Part shown: one piece after another, positions 45,594-54,565 of the stretch
Position numbering within the stretch: position 1 is the first letter of the stretch
How the letters are laid out: each line of letters opens with the position of its first letter
Assembly (NCBI GenBank): GCA_963784675.1
Contig: CAWASE010000001.1
Span: 186,001-250,000 of the forward strand
Reading direction: 5' to 3'
Length of the DNA stretch: 64,000 nucleotides
Source: SCTD01 sp963784675
GTDB taxonomy: Bacteria > Actinomycetota > Actinomycetes > Mycobacteriales > SCTD01
The notes under the pieces: model-generated
Database searches by the model: none
Told to the model about the DNA's origin: nothing
What the model saw: only the letters and a program-made list of their open reading frames with translations
Translations under genes and position numbers: made by a program

Positions 45594-48500
45594 TCAGGCG
45601 CTACGTCGTCGCAGCACCAGTCCGCCGATCAGGGCGAGCAACGCCACCCCGGCCAGGGCTGCAGGCAGGCCGGTCGCGGGCAGTCGGCCGGGCGCCGTGG
45701 CCGGCGGTGCCGCAGCCGGCGGGGCGGCGACGGGGGCGACGCCCAGAGCGCCGCGTGCGGAGAAGGTGTAGCTGTACACACCACGTCCGTAGGTGGCCAG
45801 CACGACCTTGTTCGGGTTGCCCGGGTAGTTCTTGATCGACTTCACCGGGACGTTCGGCAGGCCGGCCAGAGAGGCCCAGCGTTGCCCGCTGGTGTTGTTG
45901 GACAGGAAGACACCGATGTCGGTGCCCACGAGCAGCTGGCCCGAGCTCACCTCGACCGAGCGGGCGGGGACGTCCGGCAGCGAGCCGGAGATGTCGGTGA
46001 ACGTGTTACCGGCGTCGGTGCTCTTGAACACGTGCCCTGCGGCGCCGGCGGGGTTGGCGTCGTTGAACGCGCCCTTGGGCCACCACTGCCGGTTCGCGTA
46101 GCCCGAGAGCGTCACATAGACCGTCTTGGGGTTCGCGGCGTCGATGGCGACGTCGGTGATGTACCGCTCGGGCAGTCCCTTGGCGGGCGCGAGGTGCCAG
46201 CCGTCGGCCGAGCCCTTGGTCGGCGTCGCGCTGCCGCCGGTGTTGGTGGCCAGGCCGCTGGCGAACATCGGCTTGACCTTGTTGATGATGTCGCAGGTCG
46301 AGCAGAAGGCCGCGTAGGCGTTGGCCCCTCGCACGTCCAGCGCGGTGACCTGGGTGCCCTCACCCGTGGTGAAGACCTGCGTCCAGTCGGTGCCGGTGCC
46401 CTTGGTCAGCTCGACGATCTCCGGTCCGCCGGTGATCACGTGCGCGGCGTCGGTCGGGTCCATGACGAACGGGTTGGCGAAGAGCGGACCGGTGACCGGC
46501 GGCGGGATGGTCTTCCAGCTCAGACCGCCGTCGGTGGTCTTGCGCATGTCGGCCAGCGTCGTCTCGGTGTAGGCGATCTTGCTGTCGTCGGGGTCGACGG
46601 CAGCGAAGAAGCCGTCGCCGCCGAAGGCCATGATCTGCTGACCCTGCGGCGTGATCTTGCCCGAGCCGTTGTCCTGCAGGCCGTACCAGACGGTGCCGTC
46701 CTTGGCCGGGCTGGCGTCATAGGGCAGCAGCGTGTGCAGACCGGTGTTCTTGCCCCGGCCCCAGTTCGCCTTGTCCAGCGCCGCGCCGGCAGCCAGCTGC
46801 TGGGTGTAGACGCCGCCGTCGTTGCCGACGACCAACGTCACCGAGCCGTTGTCACCCGGGACCCAGATGCCGCTCTGCTGGTCGGGGTGGGTGGTGGTGT
46901 CACCGGCGAAGGTCTGCGACGTCGGGCAGGCCGGCAGTCCCAGGCTCAGCCCGGAACAGGTCTCGTCGGCGAAGTACGGGCCGATGACCTTGAACGAGGC
47001 CGGTTCCAGCGACTGGGTGAGCCCGTCCTGCGGAGTACCCGACAGCCGCGACTCCCAGATCTCCTCCAGGCCGAAGACCAGGCGGGTGGGGACGCCGGCG
47101 GCGGTGGCCGAGGTGGGGTCCGGCTCGATCCACATGTTGTACCAAGACTGGATCCCGGGCGCGTACAGCTGCGCCTGGAAGCCACCGATGAGCGCCGACT
47201 CGGTGATCGGCAGCTGCAGCTCGAGCTCGTCGGCCATCCGCATCCAGCTCGCACCGAAGTCGTCGGAGACGAAGATGCCGTTGAGAGCGGTGTTGTTGGG
47301 CACCGGACCGGTGAGCACGGTCGGGTCGGCGGCCTCGACGGCGTTCAGGCCCCCGTTGAACAGCACGGCGTCCTCGACGATGGCGTACACGTAGTCGTGG
47401 TTCTGCGCCGGGCCACGGGCCGCCCCGAGCTCGGTGCGGCCGACCCGGCGCGCCGGCGCGAAACCGGTCGGCAGGGCGTCCTCGGCGGCGTAGATGCCGT
47501 CGAGGAAGGTGAAGCTGCCGACCGCGCCGGTGTCGGAGCGGTACAGGCCGTTCTGCGGGGACTGCGGCAGGTCTGTGCCGGGATAGGCGCGCTGACCGGC
47601 GCGGTAGCCGACCGCGGCCAGGACGGCGCCGCCCTTGGTGCTGCCGGTGCCACCCGGCGCCTGGATCTCGACGTCGGTGACCCAGTTGCCGTTCTGGCAG
47701 TCGTTGGCGTAGCCGGTCTTGCCGGCGCAGCGCCCGGTGGGCAGGTTGACGTTGCGGTAGGTACGACCGGCGTCGGCCGAGCGGTACAGCCCCTGGCTCG
47801 TGGCCGCGTAGACGATCTTGGCGTTGGTGGGATCGACCTCGATCTCAAAACCCATCAGGCCGTCCGGCACGCCGGTCGACTGCCGCCAGGTCTTGCCGAG
47901 GTCGGTCGTGTAGAAGGCGCCCATGCCGGTGTAGACGTCGCCACCGGCGGACGCCTCCCCCGAGACGACGAGCAGCGTGCCGGCGGCGGCGGTGCCGTCC
48001 GGGCTCCACGTCACGGCGCCGACGGCCTGGAACGGCAGGTTGTCGCCGACCGAGGTCCAGCTGTTGCCGAGGTTGGTGGTCATCCAGACGCCGCCGTTGC
48101 CGGGCGCGGCGAACAGCCGCTTGTGCACGGCGTCGTAGGCGTAGGAGTCGATGCGCCCGGACAGGTCGGCCAGACCGCTGCCGTTGGTGGAGTCGTAGCC
48201 GTCGACGTCGGACAGCAGCGGCGTCGTGCCCAGCGGGGTGAAGGTGCCTCGCGCGCCGGGCACGGTCGCGGCGGCGGCCAGCGCGTTCTGCTTGCCGACC
48301 AGGGCCTGCCGCATCGCACCGGCAGGGGTGTAGCCCAACGGCCCGGCCGAGATGATGCTGCGCTCGCGCGCCATCGCCGCCAGCTCGCTGAACCTTTCAG
48401 GCTCGCGCACCGGCACGCACCGCGAGATGCGGTCGGCGGACGCGGCGTCCAGGCCGGCGAGCAGGTCCTGCACCTCGGCGGGGGCGGCCTTGCGCTCGGC

Positions 48501-48716
48501 CGCGCGCTCGCCGGCGGTCTTGCTCTTCTCCACCGTTCCCCGCGGACAGCTCAGCGACGGGGCCGCCGTCGCCGCGGCGGGCGGGCTGGCCGACCCACCG
48601 GTCCTCGTCGCCGGGTCGGCGGCGGCCGGTGACGACAGCCCCGCGAGCGGCACGATCGCCAGGGCGGACGCGGCCAGCAGAGCGAGTCCCCGGACGGGAC
48701 GACGGGCGTGAGGCAT
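45594..48716 (-). CDS. Secreted, sortase-anchored beta-propeller (sialidase-like) protein
   Basis: A 1040-residue surface protein. A signal peptide (GLALLAASALAIVPLAGLSS, cleavage near AAADP) is followed by a large multi-bladed propeller of BNR/Asp-box repeats: TTDLGKTW, SADAGRTY, SDDFGASW, TTDGGLSW and STDAGNTF. This fold is shared by sialidases, photosystem assembly factor Ycf48 and VPS10 proteins. The C-terminus has the sortase signal LPATG, a hydrophobic stretch and RRRSA, so it is probably attached to peptidoglycan. It is annotated in relatives as glycosyl hydrolase, but no catalytic residues are recognisable. ATG 48716 has AAGGAG at good spacing. No sortase gene is in the window. Confidence 0.87.
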   Translation of the reverse strand: MPHARRPVRGLALLAASALAIVPLAGLSSPAAADPATRTGGSASPPAAATAAPSLSCPRGTVEKSKTAGERAAERKAAPAEVQDLLAGLDAASADRISRCVPVREPERFSELAAMARERSIISAGPLGYTPAGAMRQALVGKQNALAAAATVPGARGTFTPLGTTPLLSDVDGYDSTNGSGLADLSGRIDSYAYDAVHKRLFAAPGNGGVWMTTNLGNSWTSVGDNLPFQAVGAVTWSPDGTAAAGTLLVVSGEASAGGDVYTGMGAFYTTDLGKTWRQSTGVPDGLMGFEIEVDPTNAKIVYAATSQGLYRSADAGRTYRNVNLPTGRCAGKTGYANDCQNGNWVTDVEIQAPGGTGSTKGGAVLAAVGYRAGQRAYPGTDLPQSPQNGLYRSDTGAVGSFTFLDGIYAAEDALPTGFAPARRVGRTELGAARGPAQNHDYVYAIVEDAVLFNGGLNAVEAADPTVLTGPVPNNTALNGIFVSDDFGASWMRMADELELQLPITESALIGGFQAQLYAPGIQSWYNMWIEPDPTSATAAGVPTRLVFGLEEIWESRLSGTPQDGLTQSLEPASFKVIGPYFADETCSGLSLGLPACPTSQTFAGDTTTHPDQQSGIWVPGDNGSVTLVVGNDGGVYTQQLAAGAALDKANWGRGKNTGLHTLLPYDASPAKDGTVWYGLQDNGSGKITPQGQQIMAFGGDGFFAAVDPDDSKIAYTETTLADMRKTTDGGLSWKTIPPPVTGPLFANPFVMDPTDAAHVITGGPEIVELTKGTGTDWTQVFTTGEGTQVTALDVRGANAYAAFCSTCDIINKVKPMFASGLATNTGGSATPTKGSADGWHLAPAKGLPERYITDVAIDAANPKTVYVTLSGYANRQWWPKGAFNDANPAGAAGHVFKSTDAGNTFTDISGSLPDVPARSVEVSSGQLLVGTDIGVFLSNNTSGQRWASLAGLPNVPVKSIKNYPGNPNKVVLATYGRGVYSYTFSARGALGVAPVAAPPAAAPPATAPGRLPATGLPAALAGVALLALIGGLVLRRRSA

Positions 48717-48895
48717 ACAGCTCCTTGAGGCAGCGGGACCCAGGTCGCACGCACGGCGCGAGGGCGGGCGTCTGGTGACAGAGACCTTCACCGTCCAGTC
48801 CACCACGGCGGGTCGCAGCCTGCTGTCGCCGTGCCCGTTTCGTGACGAAGCACCGCAACGGGCCCGCGCCAGGAGGGCGGCGCGCGCTCACCAGG

Positions 48896-49639
48896 TCAGA
48901 GTGCGCCCAGCGCGACCGTCAGCAGATCGACCAGCTCGCCGCGTTCGGAGGCCCGGAGGGTCTCGTACGGTCGGGCCGCGGCAGCACTGGTCAGGTCTTC
49001 GGCCTGCTGCCAGGCGGCACGGTAGGGCGCGGGGTCGGGGTAGGGCTCGGGCCACTGGAAGAAGCGGGCGTTGCCGGCGCCGTAGCTGCCGGCCACGATG
49101 GCCTCCAGCGGTCCGAGCCCGACGGCGGCGACGGCGGCGGCGTGCACCGAACCGCGGTGCTCGCGGAGCACGTTCAGCAGCAGCGCCAGGCGACCGGGCG
49201 CGTCGTCCGGCCGGGCCAGGGCCCGCCAGCCGGCGAACAGCGGCTGACCGACGACGTCGACGCTGTCGACGGCCGTCGCGACCAGGTCCGCCGCCCGACG
49301 GGTGTCGGCCGTGTCGGCGAACCGGGCCCGACCGACGTCGGCGCAGCACGCGGCGTAGGCCGCGGCCGCGACGCCCGGCTCCACCAGGGCCCGCCCCTGC
49401 TGCCAGTGCTCCTGGATCACCGCGGCGGGGAAGAACGCCTCCACGGCGTGCACCACCTGCCAGGGGGCGTCGCCGAGCACCCCTGCGCGGCCGAGGTGGT
49501 ACCAGGCCCGCCCGCGCAGCCCGAGCTCGGCCTTGCCCCGCTCGCGGGTGGCGTCGTCGGCCATCCAGGAGAACCCGAACCCGCCTACGCCGTCCTTCAG
49601 GGCGGCCGCGGTCTGCGCAGCAGTGAGGTCCTTGCTCAT
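48896..49639 (-). CDS. SCO6745-family protein
   Basis: A 247-residue protein of the actinobacterial SCO6745 (SalK-like) family. Family text is LGLRGRAWYHLGRAGVLGDAP, VHAVEAFFPAAVIQEHW and a C-terminal GAGNARFFQWPEPYPDPA. The function is unknown; relatives were noted near salicylate kinase and antibiotic regulators. The ATG overlaps the stop of dapF by 4 bp, an unusual partner for a lysine/cell-wall gene, so the two are translationally coupled. Confidence 0.83.
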   Translation of the reverse strand: MSKDLTAAQTAAALKDGVGGFGFSWMADDATRERGKAELGLRGRAWYHLGRAGVLGDAPWQVVHAVEAFFPAAVIQEHWQQGRALVEPGVAAAAYAACCADVGRARFADTADTRRAADLVATAVDSVDVVGQPLFAGWRALARPDDAPGRLALLLNVLREHRGSVHAAAVAAVGLGPLEAIVAGSYGAGNARFFQWPEPYPDPAPYRAAWQQAEDLTSAAAARPYETLRASERGELVDLLTVALGAL

Positions 49640-50466
49640 GACAACCACCTCTGGTCGACGACGCCTTCGGCCAGCAGGACTGCCGGCCCGGTCAGCACGG
49701 CATGCCCGTCGGCCCGCCAGGTCACGACGAGCCGCCCGCCGGGGACGTCGACGGTGAACGGGGTGTCCCGCGCGACCCCCCGCCTGATCGAGGTCGCCAC
49801 GACCGCCGCGCACGCGCCCGTGCCGCAGGAGCGGGTCTCGCCGACGCCGCGCTCGTGCACACGCATGGCGATCGCCGATGGGCCGAGGTCCTCGACGTAC
49901 TCGACGTTGAGGTCCGAGCGCGCCGTCCGCAGCTCACCCAGGGCGGACACCGACGCGACCGGCACCACGGCGTGCGGGTTGCCCAGATCGACCGTGACGG
50001 CCCGCGTGCCGTCGACGTCGGTGGGGTCGCCCACGACCGCCGGTCCCATGTCGACGCTGACGTCGCCGCTGGCCGGCACCTCGACGGTGAGCACCCCCCG
50101 CCGGGTGCCCAGCAGCAACCGGCCGGCCGGGGCGAGGCCGGCGTCGACGAGGTAGCGGGCGTAGACGCGCACACCGTTGCCGCACATCTCGGCCACCGTG
50201 CCGTCGGCGTTGCGGTAGTCCATGAACCACTGCGCCTGCTCGGCGCAGCCGGCAGCCGCCGGCTCCAGGGCGCACGGGACGACGCGCAGCACGCCGTCGG
50301 CGCCGAGGCCGGCACGCCGGTCGCAGAGCCGTCGCACGAGCGCCGGGGTGAGCTGCCAGCTGCCGTCGAGGTCGGGCAGCAGGACGAAGTCGTTCTCGGT
50401 GCCGTGGCCCTTGAGGAACCGCGGCCCGTCCAGCAGCGGGGGGGCGGTCACTGCTGGGGACGACAC
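49636..50466 (-). CDS. dapF: Diaminopimelate epimerase
   Basis: A 276-residue cofactor-independent racemase that interconverts LL- and meso-diaminopimelate in lysine and peptidoglycan synthesis. Both catalytic cysteines are present: AEMCGNGVRVYARYL near 93 and ETRSCGTGACAAVV near 217. Also visible are KGHGTENDFVLL at the start and VDMGPAV. The start is a GTG at 50466 with TACCCT 6 nt before it and no Shine-Dalgarno (leaderless). The next gene overlaps its stop. Confidence 0.96.
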   Translation of the reverse strand: MSSPAVTAPPLLDGPRFLKGHGTENDFVLLPDLDGSWQLTPALVRRLCDRRAGLGADGVLRVVPCALEPAAAGCAEQAQWFMDYRNADGTVAEMCGNGVRVYARYLVDAGLAPAGRLLLGTRRGVLTVEVPASGDVSVDMGPAVVGDPTDVDGTRAVTVDLGNPHAVVPVASVSALGELRTARSDLNVEYVEDLGPSAIAMRVHERGVGETRSCGTGACAAVVATSIRRGVARDTPFTVDVPGGRLVVTWRADGHAVLTGPAVLLAEGVVDQRWLS

Positions 50467-50472
50467 CCCCGC

Positions 50473-50478
50473 AGGGTA
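50473..50478 (-). promoter_or_regulatory. -10 box TACCCT, leaderless start
   Basis: TACCCT on the minus strand ends 6 nt before the dapF GTG. Confidence 0.6.
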
Positions 50479-50521
50479 CGGCCCGGCCCGCTCCGTGGAG
50501 GGGGCCGGAGGAGGCAGCGCC

Positions 50522-51391
50522 TCAGCCGCCGCTGCGCGGAGCCGGCAGGCGCCAGCCCGTGCCGTGATCGAGCAGCCACCGGGCCTTGTCGGCGCGCTGG
50601 GCGCTGGAGAACAACCACCCGTGGGCCCGGTCGCAGCCGAGCTCGGTCAGCCGCGCGGCCTCCCCCCACGTCTGGACGCCCTCGGCCACGACCTCCAGGC
50701 CGCGCGCGTGGGCCTGCGCGATGACCGTGGCCACGATGCTGTCGCCGCCGCCGTCGGTGCCGACGTCCTCTCCCACGCCGCGCACGTACCGGTGGCAGAG
50801 CTTGACGGCGTCGATCGGCAGGGCCTGGATCGCGCCGAGGGTGGCGTACCAGCTGCTGAAGTCGTCCACGGCGAGCGCTACCCCGGCCTGCCGCAGGCGC
50901 GCGAGCAGCGGTGCGGCCGCCGGGCCGAGCCCGAGCACGGTCGCCTCCGACAGCTCGAGCCCGAGCGCCCCGGCCGGGAGCGCGAACTCTGCGACGACAC
51001 CGGCCACCAGCTCGACGAGGTCGGGCGCCTGGAGCTGCACGGCGCTGACGTTCACCCAGACCCGCCGCACCGGTCCCGCCAGGGTGCCCCAGTCCCGCGC
51101 CTGCGCGGCGGCCTCGCGCAGCACCCACGACCCCATCGGGACGATCTCGCCGCTGGCCTCGGCCAGGTCCAGGAACGAGGCGGGCGTCAGGACGCCGCGG
51201 TCGGGGTGGTGCCAGCGCAGCAGGGCCTCCATCGCCACGATGGCGCCGGTGGCGAGGTCGACCTCGGGCTGATACAGCAGCTCCAGCGACCCGTCGGAGG
51301 CGCAGCGGTGCAGCGCCGCGAGGTCCGTCGCCGACACCGCCGGCGGCTCGAGGGGCGCGAGGGGGGCGAGGTCGGGCAGGGCGAGGACCAT
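50522..51391 (-). CDS. Stand-alone EAL-domain protein with altered catalytic motifs
   Basis: A 289-residue EAL protein without sensor or GGDEF domain. The signature EALLRWHHP, VNVSAVQL and LELSEATVL are kept. Loop 6 reads VDDFSSWYATL instead of DDFGTGYSSL, the next motif VKLCHRYV lacks the aspartate of LKIDRSFV, AEGVET is AEGVQT, and the glutamine before GWLF is histidine. It probably binds c-di-GMP or acts through protein contacts, and is unlikely to be a full phosphodiesterase. GGGAGG lies 8 nt before the ATG. Confidence 0.86.
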   Translation of the reverse strand: MVLALPDLAPLAPLEPPAVSATDLAALHRCASDGSLELLYQPEVDLATGAIVAMEALLRWHHPDRGVLTPASFLDLAEASGEIVPMGSWVLREAAAQARDWGTLAGPVRRVWVNVSAVQLQAPDLVELVAGVVAEFALPAGALGLELSEATVLGLGPAAAPLLARLRQAGVALAVDDFSSWYATLGAIQALPIDAVKLCHRYVRGVGEDVGTDGGGDSIVATVIAQAHARGLEVVAEGVQTWGEAARLTELGCDRAHGWLFSSAQRADKARWLLDHGTGWRLPAPRSGG

Positions 51392-51474
51392 GACGACAGC
51401 CTCCCGCTACCTCCCGAGATGTCCCATGGTCAACCGTGGGCATCTTGTCGTGGTCACGATGGGTGAGGCTCCGA

Positions 51475-51498
51475 GCACGACCCGGTGCACGACCCGGT
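51475..51498. repeat. 12-bp tandem repeat past the 3' end of the CocE-like gene
   Basis: Two perfect copies of GCACGACCCGGT and a decayed third, about 35 bp beyond the stop of the secreted hydrolase gene. The core ACGACCCGGT also occurs in the repeat at 32054. Confidence 0.6.
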
Positions 51499-51531
51499 GC
51501 GTCCGACCCGGGCAGCAGCGTGTGCGGCCGC

Positions 51532-53442
51532 TCAGCGCGCGACCGGCAGGCGCACCGTCGAGGCGCCGGGACCGGTCAGCAGCGTCACGGCGCCGCCGGT
51601 GCCGCTGGCCAGCGTCCCGCCGTCGGAGGCGCTGAACGTCAGCCGCAGCCGGTGCCCCCGCGCGACGGTGAAGTCCAGCGGCAGCGACCCGAACGCCGTG
51701 CGCACGGTCGTCCCGGGCACCACCGGCTGAGGGCCGGAGGGCGTCGACAGCCCGCGGGCCCTGATCGTCGCGCGATAGGCCGCGCGGGCCCAGCCGTAGG
51801 AGACGGTGAACGGCCCGTCGACGTCACCGTCGAGCAGCATGTCGCTGACGGGCGCGTCGGTCGCGGCGCCGGGCGGAAGGTCGTCGATCCGGACCGCGAT
51901 CGTCGTGTCGACCCCGGACAGCGTGTAGGCGAGGTCGAGCACGACCTGCCCCGACAGCCGGGTGGCGCGGTCGACCGGCGCGGTGACGAAGGCGGCGCTG
52001 TCGGCGGCGCTGACGCCCACCGTGTCGTCGCGCCAGGAGACCGCGCCGGGCCGGGCCGGGCCGGCAGCGGCGGTGCCGTCCGGGCGCAGCGACAGGACCC
52101 GGTCGGCGCCGGGCAGCGGCCAGCTGCGGCTGCCGGCCCAGCGGCCGTCGGCGCCCTGGACCTCGACGGTCGGGGTGTCCAGCGCCCCGGCCGGCAGGCC
52201 CTTGAGGAACTGCGCCCACCAGCGGTGCGTGGCCGTCCGGTAGGCGCGCTGGAAGGGGTAGGGCAGCAGGTGCCCGGCGGCGGTGGCGTGCTCGGCGTCC
52301 GGGGTGTCGGGGTCGACGTGGTCGCCGTCGAGCAGCCACAGCTTCTTGGGCGCCCTGGCCGGAAGCGCCGACCACATCTGCCCGACGTTGTTGGTCTTGA
52401 CGTTGAAGTCGTAGAGGCCGTGGACGAGGAAGAAGGCGGCCTCGGTGCGCGCGGCGCCGGAGGCGAAGTCGCGCTCGGTCCAGAAGGCGTTGTCGGCGTC
52501 CTGGTAGGTCGGGGCGTAGCCGGCGTTGGTCGCCTGACCGAAGGTCGCGATGCAGCCCTTGCGCTCCAGGGTGGCGAACGCGCCGGGCACCGTCGCGGAG
52601 TTCGGGTTGTCGGCCGCCGCCAGGGCGGTGGTGAACAGCGCCGGCGTCGCGGCGTGCGCGCTGCTCGGCACCCCGTTGAGGAAGTGGTAGTCGTACCAGC
52701 GGTCGATCGCCCGGATCGGGATGACGGCGGCGACGGCGTTCTTGTGCCGGCCGCTGATCGGCTGCTCGACGGCGGCGCCGTTGGCGATCGTGCCGTCGTA
52801 GCTGCCGCCGGTCAGACCGACCTTGCCGTTGCTCCACGGCTGGTCGGCGAGATGGTCGACGACGTCGACGGCGTCGAAGACCTCGTCGCGGTCGCCGTAG
52901 GTCTGGCAGCCGCCGGAGTTGCGGGTGCCGCGCACGTCCATCAGCGCGACCGCGTAGCCGCGCGGCACGAAGTAGTCGTCGTAGTACTCCGGGAAAGGGG
53001 TGTCGCGGGTACAGCCCAGGCCCGGCGTGCCGGTGGGCGTCGACAGGCCGGTCGTCGGGCTCTTGCAGTCGCCCTGCCAGCCGCGGCCCAGGGTGTTGAA
53101 GTACGGCGACGCGTCCATGATCGTCGGGATCCGCACCCCGGGTCCGGTGCGCGGCCGGATGAGGTCGACCCAGATCGTGTCGACGCCGTTGCGGCTGGGC
53201 ACCTCGACGTGCTCGACGATGGCGTCCCGGAGCCGGTAGCGGACCGGGTCGAGCCTGGCCAGGTCGGGCAGCGGGCGGCTCGCGGCGGTGCCGGGCGCGG
53301 CGGCGACGGTGCGGTCCGGGCCGGTCGTGGTGCCGTTGCGGGCCACCGGCGGGTCGGCCGGCGGGCGGGTCGACGCCACGGCCGAGGCCGAGACGGGCAG
53401 CAGCAGCGCGGCTGCGGCCAACAGGGCGAGGCGGGTGCGCAT
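51532..53442 (-). CDS. Secreted CocE/NonD-family hydrolase (Xaa-Pro dipeptidyl-peptidase-like)
   Basis: A 636-residue secreted serine hydrolase. A signal peptide (LALLAAAALLLPVSASAVAS) is followed by an alpha/beta hydrolase domain with PTIMDASPYFNT, YAVALMDVRGTRNSGG and the nucleophile VGLTGGSYDGTIANGA. FFLVHGLYDFNVKTNN (Asp region) and LLDGDHVDPD (His) complete the triad. A C-terminal jelly-roll domain (DLAYTLSGVDTTIAVRIDDL) matches X-Pro dipeptidyl peptidases and cocaine esterase. It may cleave peptides or esters outside the cell. A perfect inverted repeat abuts its start codon. Confidence 0.9.
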   Translation of the reverse strand: MRTRLALLAAAALLLPVSASAVASTRPPADPPVARNGTTTGPDRTVAAAPGTAASRPLPDLARLDPVRYRLRDAIVEHVEVPSRNGVDTIWVDLIRPRTGPGVRIPTIMDASPYFNTLGRGWQGDCKSPTTGLSTPTGTPGLGCTRDTPFPEYYDDYFVPRGYAVALMDVRGTRNSGGCQTYGDRDEVFDAVDVVDHLADQPWSNGKVGLTGGSYDGTIANGAAVEQPISGRHKNAVAAVIPIRAIDRWYDYHFLNGVPSSAHAATPALFTTALAAADNPNSATVPGAFATLERKGCIATFGQATNAGYAPTYQDADNAFWTERDFASGAARTEAAFFLVHGLYDFNVKTNNVGQMWSALPARAPKKLWLLDGDHVDPDTPDAEHATAAGHLLPYPFQRAYRTATHRWWAQFLKGLPAGALDTPTVEVQGADGRWAGSRSWPLPGADRVLSLRPDGTAAAGPARPGAVSWRDDTVGVSAADSAAFVTAPVDRATRLSGQVVLDLAYTLSGVDTTIAVRIDDLPPGAATDAPVSDMLLDGDVDGPFTVSYGWARAAYRATIRARGLSTPSGPQPVVPGTTVRTAFGSLPLDFTVARGHRLRLTFSASDGGTLASGTGGAVTLLTGPGASTVRLPVAR

Positions 53443-53458
53443 GTCGAAGGTGTTCGAC
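53443..53458. promoter_or_regulatory. 16-bp palindrome abutting the CocE-like start codon
   Basis: GTCGAA-GGTG-TTCGAC begins at the base before the ATG. It resembles an SOS box but lacks the CGAAC/GTTCG core. It is a possible operator or leader hairpin. Confidence 0.4.
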
Positions 53459-53494
53459 GGTGCGGCCGCGCCTCCTGCCTCCTGCTGTCGGCCG

Positions 53495-54436
53495 TCAGCC
53501 GCCCCGCACCACCGCCAGCGCCTGCGGCAGGAGCGGCTGCTCCGCGTCCAGCCAGTGCACCCGCGGGTCGCGCCGGAACCAGGCCCGCTGCCGCCGGGCG
53601 AACCGGCGCGTGGCCACGACGATCAGCTCGCGGGCGTGCGCGAGGTCCCACCGGCCGTCGAGCACCCCCAGCACCTGCGCGTAGCCGAGCGCCCGCGACG
53701 CCGTGACGCCGTCGCGCAGGCCGCCGTCGGCCAGCCGCCGGACCTCCTGGACCAGCCCCCCGGCCAGCATGACGTCGACCCGCGCAGCGATCCGCTCGGC
53801 GAGATCGGGGCGGTCCACGCCGAGGTAGTGGGTCGGGTAGCGGGCCTGGTAGGTGGTCAGCGCGCCCGGCATCGTCCCGGTCAGCGTCACGACCTCCAAG
53901 GCCCGGACGATGCGCCGCCCGTTGGTCGGCTCCATGCGCGTCGCGGCGTCGGGGTCCAGCGCGGCCAGCCGACGGTGCAGGGTCGGCGCACCGGCACGCT
54001 CGAGCTCGGCCTCCAGCGCGGCCCGCAGCACCGGGTCGGTACCCGGGAAGTCCAGCTCGTCCAGCGCTGCCCGCAGGTAGAGCCCGGAGCCGCCCACGAG
54101 CACGGGGGTGCGCTCGCGGGCGAGCAGTGCGTCCAGCGTCTGTCGGCACAGGCGCTGATAGTCGGCGGCGGTGGCGGTCTGCGTCACCGGCCAGACGTCG
54201 AGCAGGTGGTGCGGTACCCCGCGCTGCTCGGCAGGCGTCAGCTTGGCCGTGCCGACGTCCATGCCGCGGTAGAGCTGCATCGAGTCGGCGTTGACGACCT
54301 CGCCGTCCAGGTGCAGGGCGAGCTCGACCGCCAGGTCGGACTTCCCGGCGGCCGTCGGTCCCACGACCGCGACGGTCCGCGCCGGGTCGTCACCGCGTCC
54401 CGGTGCCGGGGCCGACGTGGCTTGGGAGGGCTGCAC
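53495..54436 (-). CDS. miaA: tRNA dimethylallyltransferase
   Basis: A 313-residue MiaA, which adds an isopentenyl group to A37 of tRNAs reading UNN codons. The nucleotide site VVGPTAAGKSDLAVELA (near 25), DSMQLYRGMDVGTAKL, GVPHHLLDV, LVGGSGLYLRA and TRRFARRQRAWFRRDP are all intact. The start is GTG at 54436, 7 nt after TACGGT, with no Shine-Dalgarno. In other actinomycetes miaA is next to dapF and hflX; here an EAL gene and a secreted hydrolase are inserted between miaA and dapF. Confidence 0.96.
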   Translation of the reverse strand: MQPSQATSAPAPGRGDDPARTVAVVGPTAAGKSDLAVELALHLDGEVVNADSMQLYRGMDVGTAKLTPAEQRGVPHHLLDVWPVTQTATAADYQRLCRQTLDALLARERTPVLVGGSGLYLRAALDELDFPGTDPVLRAALEAELERAGAPTLHRRLAALDPDAATRMEPTNGRRIVRALEVVTLTGTMPGALTTYQARYPTHYLGVDRPDLAERIAARVDVMLAGGLVQEVRRLADGGLRDGVTASRALGYAQVLGVLDGRWDLAHARELIVVATRRFARRQRAWFRRDPRVHWLDAEQPLLPQALAVVRGG

Positions 54437-54443
54437 CGCACAG

Positions 54444-54449
54444 ACCGTA
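54444..54449 (-). promoter_or_regulatory. -10 box TACGGT of miaA, leaderless start
   Basis: TACGGT on the minus strand ends 7 nt before the GTG of miaA. Confidence 0.6.
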
Positions 54450-54553
54450 GGCGCACCGCGACGCTGCGCTGCACCGCCGGTGCGCCCGGCAACGGCTCGG
54501 TCACGGTCGCGTGTCGGAGCGTGGGGCGGATGAGTGTTGTCTCATCCTCGGTC

Positions 54554-54559
54554 TACGGT
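54554..54559 (+). promoter_or_regulatory. -10 box TACGGT of gluA, leaderless start
   Basis: TACGGT ends 6 nt before the gluA ATG, the same box as in front of miaA and the recC mini-ORF. Confidence 0.6.
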
Positions 54560-54565
54560 CGGCCG

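Noticed and set aside
45009..48632. 1207-residue open frame on the plus strand
   Set aside because: It is the antisense shadow of hflX and the LPXTG protein; its composition is typical of GC-skewed shadow frames and it has no domain.
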